In this document: one piece after another, positions 41,503 to 45,328 of the stretch
Layout of the letters: the number at the start of each line of letters is the position of its first letter
Position numbering within the stretch: position 1 is the stretch's first letter
Assembly: GCA_015068165.1 (NCBI GenBank)
Contig: SVKZ01000005.1
Coordinates: 1-45,328, forward strand
From: Oscillospiraceae bacterium
GTDB taxonomy: Bacteria > Bacillota > Clostridia > Oscillospirales > Oscillospiraceae
Direction: 5' to 3'
DNA length: 45,328 nucleotides
Position numbers and translations under genes: made by a program
The notes under the pieces: model-generated
Databases searched by the model: none
The model's input: only the letters and a program-made list of their open reading frames with translations
What the model was told of the DNA's origin: nothing

Positions 41503-42411
41503 GTGGCAATTTCCTTTTCCGCAGGTGCAAAGGCAGAGGTCTGCCGCTTTGCACCCACAAAAGTTTGCTGTGCAACGGCAGAGTGCTTTGGAATACTGCT
41601 TTTTTGCAACAGCTTTGGCGCTGACGGTGTACGGATCATCACCGAAAGCCGGGATTTTGCCCAGCGGCTTCCGAAGTTGTTTAAGAAAGCCTTTTCTATG
41701 GATTTTGACATCCGTCCCCAGGAAGACAGCGCGGGCAAGCAGGTCTTTTTGATCACCGACCTCGAAAAATGCCGGGTGCTTATGGAAGCCTACGGTTTCC
41801 ATCCGGAGGAAACCCTGTCCTTGCATATTAACCTGCAAAGTCTGGAGGAGGACTGCTGTAAGGTGGCATTCCTACGGGGCGCATTTTTGGCGGGCGGGTC
41901 GGTTACAGACCCGGAAAAAGGCTACCATTTGGAACTGACCACCTCCCATCCCAGTGTAGCCCGTGAGGCGTATACCCTGATCCAGGAGGTTATGGGTTTT
42001 GCTCCCAAGCAGGCAAACCGTGCAGGCGGACGGGTGCTTTACTTTAAGCAAAGCGAGCAAATCTCTGATTTTCTTACATGCCTTGGCGCGCCTATTTCCG
42101 CAATGGGGATTATGGAGGCAAGGCTTGAAAAGGAGCTTAATAACGAGGTAAACCGCCGCTGTAACTGCGACGAAGCCAACACCTCCAAAGTAGTGGAAGC
42201 CGCTCAGGAACAGCTTTCCGCCATTCGGGTACTCCGGGAGCGGGGGATTTATGAAAAACTTCCCGCAAAGCTTTTGGAAGCCGCCAAGGCCCGGGAGGAA
42301 AACCCGGAATCTTCCTTAACAGAGCTGGCGCTCCTTATGCAGCCGCCCATTACCAAGCCCGCAATGAATCACAGATTAAAGAAACTCGTACAGATGGCAC
42401 AGGAGGCATAA
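41503..42411 (+). CDS. whiA: WhiA family DNA-binding protein
   Basis: 302 residues, linked to cell division and chromosome segregation in Firmicutes. It has the LAGLIDADG-like degenerate homing-endonuclease fold in the N-terminal two thirds (RGAFLAGGSVTDPEKGYHLEL near 123-143) and a C-terminal helix-turn-helix (SLTELALLMQPPITKPAMNHRLKKL). The start is GTG at 41503 with SD GAGGGGAT. The usual neighbours rapZ and yvcK (gap) are missing between murB and whiA. The dnaE ATG follows at once. Confidence 0.95.
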   Translation: MAISFSAGAKAEVCRFAPTKVCCATAECFGILLFCNSFGADGVRIITESRDFAQRLPKLFKKAFSMDFDIRPQEDSAGKQVFLITDLEKCRVLMEAYGFHPEETLSLHINLQSLEEDCCKVAFLRGAFLAGGSVTDPEKGYHLELTTSHPSVAREAYTLIQEVMGFAPKQANRAGGRVLYFKQSEQISDFLTCLGAPISAMGIMEARLEKELNNEVNRRCNCDEANTSKVVEAAQEQLSAIRVLRERGIYEKLPAKLLEAAKAREENPESSLTELALLMQPPITKPAMNHRLKKLVQMAQEA

Positions 42412-42412
42412 T

Positions 42413-45328
42413 ATGGGTTTTGTCCATTTACACGTTCACTCTGAATATAGCCTTTTGGACGGTGCCTGCCGTATTGACCGGATGATGGATCGGGTCAAGG
42501 AGCTGGGGCAGAGCGCCATTGCCATCACCGACCACGGTGTAATGTACGGCTGTATTGACTTTTATAAAGCGGCAAAGGCCGCGGGTATTAAGCCCATTAT
42601 CGGCTGTGAGGTATATGTAACCCGCCGGAATATGGAAGACCGGGTTCACGGCATTGACAATGATCCCTACCACCTTGTACTGCTATGCAAAGACCGTCAG
42701 GGCTATGAAAACCTCTGCCGTTTGGTATCTGAGGGTTTCGTACACGGTTTTTACGGTAAGCCCCGTGTGGATATTAAGCTCCTGCGGCAGTATAGGGAAG
42801 GCCTTATCGCCCTTTCTGCCTGCTTGGCAGGTGGCGTAGCCCAGTGCTTATTGGAGGACGACTACAATGCCGCCAAGGACTACGCCCTAAAAATGGCAGA
42901 CATTTTTGGCGAGGATCACTTCTACTTAGAGCTCCAGGATCACAATATCCCGGAGCAGACCGCCGTCAATCAGGGCATTTGCCGCATCGCAAGAGAAACG
43001 GGACTTCCTTTGGTGGTAACCAACGATGCCCATTACCTCCGCAAAGAGGACGCAACGATGCAGGATGTTCTGCTGTGCGTCCAAACCGGTAAGACCATTG
43101 ACGATCCTAACCGTATGAAATTCCAAACCGAAGAATTTTACTTAAAGAGCGAGGACGAGCTGCGGAAGCTGTTTCCTGACCTTGACGAGGCTTTTGAAAA
43201 TACTGTCCGCATTGCCGACCGCTGTAATTTGGAGTTTGTTTTCAATCAGTATCATTTGCCCTCTTTCCCTGTGCCTGAGGGCTACACCAATGAAGAATAT
43301 TTCCGCAAGCTCTGTATGGACGGCTTCCGGGAGCGGTACGAAAACCCGCCGGAAAGCTATAGGGAGCGACTTGAATATGAAATCGGCGTTATCAGCCGAA
43401 TGGGCTATGTAAACTACTACCTGATCGTTTGGGATTTTATCCGTTTTGCGAAAGAAACGGGCATTCCCGTAGGCCCTGGCCGTGGCTCCGGTGCTGCTTC
43501 CATCGTTGCCTACTGTATGCATATTACAGAGGTCGACCCGATGCAGTATGCCTTGATTTTCGAGCGGTTTTTGAACCCTGAGCGTGTGAGTATGCCCGAC
43601 TTTGATACGGATTTCTGCCAGGAACGCCGTGGCGAGGTCATTGACTATGTTATGCAGAAATACGGCGCAGACCACGTGGCGCAGATCGCCACCTTTGGTA
43701 CGATGGCTGCCCGTGGCGCTATCCGTGATGTGGGCAGAGTGCTGAACTTTACCTATGCGGAAACGGATCAGGTGGCAAAGCAAGTGCCTACAATGCCCCT
43801 GCACATTACGCTAAAGGAAGCGCTGGATGTTTCTCCCAAGCTCAAGGAAATGTACGATGGGGACGAGCGTGTCCGTACCCTCATTGACACCGCTATGCGC
43901 CTTGAGGGTATGCCCCGAAATACCTCAACCCACGCCGCCGGTGTGGTGATTACTGCTGACCCGGTGTACAGCTATGTACCTCTTTCCTGCAATGACGATA
44001 CCATCGTTACCCAGTACACGATGACCACCATCGAGGAGCTGGGACTTCTCAAAATGGACTTTTTGGGTCTTCGGAACTTGACGGTTATCAAGGATGCCCA
44101 GACCCAAATTCGGAAGCTTGACCCGGACTTTGATATCGACAAAGTACCGGACGACGACCCGGAGACCTTTGCAATGCTTGCCGAAGGTAAGACCCAGGGC
44201 GTGTTCCAGTTGGAGTCTGCGGGCATTACCGGTGTCTGCGTCAATATGAAGCCGGCCTCCATCGAAGATATGACGGCTATCGTTGCGCTGTACCGACCAG
44301 GCCCTATGGACTCTATCCCCAAGTTTATCGCCAACAAGCAAAACCCTGCTAAGATCACCTATAAAACACCCCACTTGGAGCCGATTCTGCGGGTTACCTA
44401 CGGCTGTATCGTCTATCAAGAGCAGGTTATTGAGATTTTCCGCGCGCTGGCAGGCTATACCATGGGACAGGCGGATAATATCCGCCGGGCGATTTCCAAA
44501 AAGAAGCAAAAGGTCATCGAGGAAGAGCGGAAGGTTTTCGTTTACGGCGACCCGAAGCAAAATATCCCCGGTTGTGTGGGCAGGGGCGTCAGTGAGCAGG
44601 CTGCCCAGTCCATTTACGATGAAATCGTGGAATTTGCCAACTATGCCTTTAACAAAGCCCACGCCGTTTGCTATGCGGTGGTATCCTACCAAACCGCTTA
44701 CCTGAAGTGCCACTATCCCCACCAGTATATGGCGGCGCTGATGACCTCCGTTTTGGATTCCGCGGTGAAGATTTCCGGCTATATTGCCGAGTGTAAGAGT
44801 ATGGGTATTCCCGTTCTGCCCCCGGACATTAACCGGTCGGAGGACACCTTTACTGTTGAGGGGAATGCTATCCGCTTCGGTCTTGGCGCTGTGAAAAATG
44901 TGGGTGTTGGTCTAATCCGTACTATGGTGAAAAAGCGCAACGAGGGCGGCGATTTCCGTTCCTTAGAGGACTTTTTGCAGCGAATGGGCGACGAGATCAA
45001 TAAGCGCGCCGTGGAAAACTTTATTAAGTGCGGCGCAATGGACGGTTTCGGCTACCACAGAAGCGAACTGCTGGCAGTGTATGATACAATGATGGACAGC
45101 ATTGCCGCCGCCCGGAAAAAGAATTTGGAAGGGCAGATGGGTCTGTTTGCAATGCTCCAGGAAGAGGACGAAGCTGCCGCATCTATCCCTATCCCTAAGC
45201 TGAATGAGATCAGCAAGGCAGACCGGATGCTGATGGAAAAGGAAACCACCGGCATTTATCTCTCCGGCCATCCTATGGACGATTACCGCCCCTACCTCAA
45301 AAATACCCACGTGGTTCCCATCGGTATG
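42413..45328 (+). CDS. dnaE: DNA polymerase III alpha subunit DnaE (3' truncated by window)
   Basis: 972 codons are open to the end of the window, so the 3' end is missing (full length about 1150). PHP domain: VHLHVHSEYSLLDGACRID at the start, ITDHGVMYG, and VVTNDAHYL. Palm and fingers: GPGRGSGAASIVAYC, the catalytic PDFDTDFCQERRGEVIDYV near 396, FGTMAARGAIRDVGR, GVFQLES, ALYRPGPM and YQEQVI. The tandem HhH region begins near 850. It lacks exonuclease motifs, unlike PolC. ATG 42413 has SD AGGAGG inside the end of whiA. In Firmicutes DnaE extends primers before handing over to PolC. Confidence 0.97.
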   Translation, partial: MGFVHLHVHSEYSLLDGACRIDRMMDRVKELGQSAIAITDHGVMYGCIDFYKAAKAAGIKPIIGCEVYVTRRNMEDRVHGIDNDPYHLVLLCKDRQGYENLCRLVSEGFVHGFYGKPRVDIKLLRQYREGLIALSACLAGGVAQCLLEDDYNAAKDYALKMADIFGEDHFYLELQDHNIPEQTAVNQGICRIARETGLPLVVTNDAHYLRKEDATMQDVLLCVQTGKTIDDPNRMKFQTEEFYLKSEDELRKLFPDLDEAFENTVRIADRCNLEFVFNQYHLPSFPVPEGYTNEEYFRKLCMDGFRERYENPPESYRERLEYEIGVISRMGYVNYYLIVWDFIRFAKETGIPVGPGRGSGAASIVAYCMHITEVDPMQYALIFERFLNPERVSMPDFDTDFCQERRGEVIDYVMQKYGADHVAQIATFGTMAARGAIRDVGRVLNFTYAETDQVAKQVPTMPLHITLKEALDVSPKLKEMYDGDERVRTLIDTAMRLEGMPRNTSTHAAGVVITADPVYSYVPLSCNDDTIVTQYTMTTIEELGLLKMDFLGLRNLTVIKDAQTQIRKLDPDFDIDKVPDDDPETFAMLAEGKTQGVFQLESAGITGVCVNMKPASIEDMTAIVALYRPGPMDSIPKFIANKQNPAKITYKTPHLEPILRVTYGCIVYQEQVIEIFRALAGYTMGQADNIRRAISKKKQKVIEEERKVFVYGDPKQNIPGCVGRGVSEQAAQSIYDEIVEFANYAFNKAHAVCYAVVSYQTAYLKCHYPHQYMAALMTSVLDSAVKISGYIAECKSMGIPVLPPDINRSEDTFTVEGNAIRFGLGAVKNVGVGLIRTMVKKRNEGGDFRSLEDFLQRMGDEINKRAVENFIKCGAMDGFGYHRSELLAVYDTMMDSIAAARKKNLEGQMGLFAMLQEEDEAAASIPIPKLNEISKADRMLMEKETTGIYLSGHPMDDYRPYLKNTHVVPIGM

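Overview
The window looks like chromosomal backbone from a low-to-mid GC member of the Clostridia, most likely an uncultured Oscillospirales/Ruminococcaceae-type gut anaerobe. The basis is the presence of both PolC and DnaE, a T-box in front of alaS, an ECF transporter cassette followed by truA, WhiA, a ClpE-like ATPase, a multi-cluster ferredoxin, strong SD sites with occasional GTG/TTG starts, and the GC-rich palindromic intergenic repeats typical of such genomes. No phage, plasmid, IS transposase, CRISPR array, rRNA or tRNA gene was seen.

Layout. 1-7.7 kb: 3' part of polC, a uridine phosphorylase gene, a divergent EamA exporter and oligoendopeptidase F. 7.7-11.1 kb: a small unknown ORF ending inside a repeat, then an alanine T-box leader and alaS. 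11.1-16.9 kb: comEC, holA, an RNase M5-like TOPRIM gene and an ABC-F ATPase, tightly packed. 17-20.2 kb: an Mrp/NBP35 ATPase behind a perfect consensus promoter, then on the minus strand a CofE-like ligase and an unknown membrane protein. 20.3-24.6 kb (minus strand): rpmG-secE-nusG-rplK-rplA, then a membrane phosphoesterase, then rplJ-rplL with an attenuating leader; rpoBC does not follow. 24.9-28.7 kb: ruvX, a half-size TSUP transporter pair, a SurA/PrsA-like foldase, a probable structured RNA, a DUF1292 protein and a small membrane protein. 28.9-38.3 kb (plus strand): class A PBP, methyltransferase, ecfA1-ecfA2-ecfT, truA and a ClpE-like ATPase. 38.3-45.3 kb: a repeat, small proteins, a PyrF-like protein lacking catalytic residues, a lipoprotein, a ferredoxin, murB, whiA and the 5' part of dnaE, which runs off the end.

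Most of the window is housekeeping: replication (PolC, DnaE, HolA), translation and transcription (ribosomal proteins, NusG, AlaS), secretion (SecE, foldase) and cell wall synthesis (PBP, MurB). The less ordinary material lies between genes. A modular palindromic repeat family (4.8, 8.0 and 17.9 kb) carries a roughly 63-base inner module in opposite orientations in two copies. An unassigned terminator-ended RNA candidate lies at 27.9-28.1 kb. A hairpin at 26.0 kb seems to be both a terminator and the carrier of the next gene's SD. Two L1-binding-site look-alikes precede rplK and rplA. Unusual proteins are the PyrF-like pseudoenzyme, the PBP with a Cys4 insertion and the overlapping TSUP half-genes. 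I did not find a clear new multi-gene defence or metabolic system.
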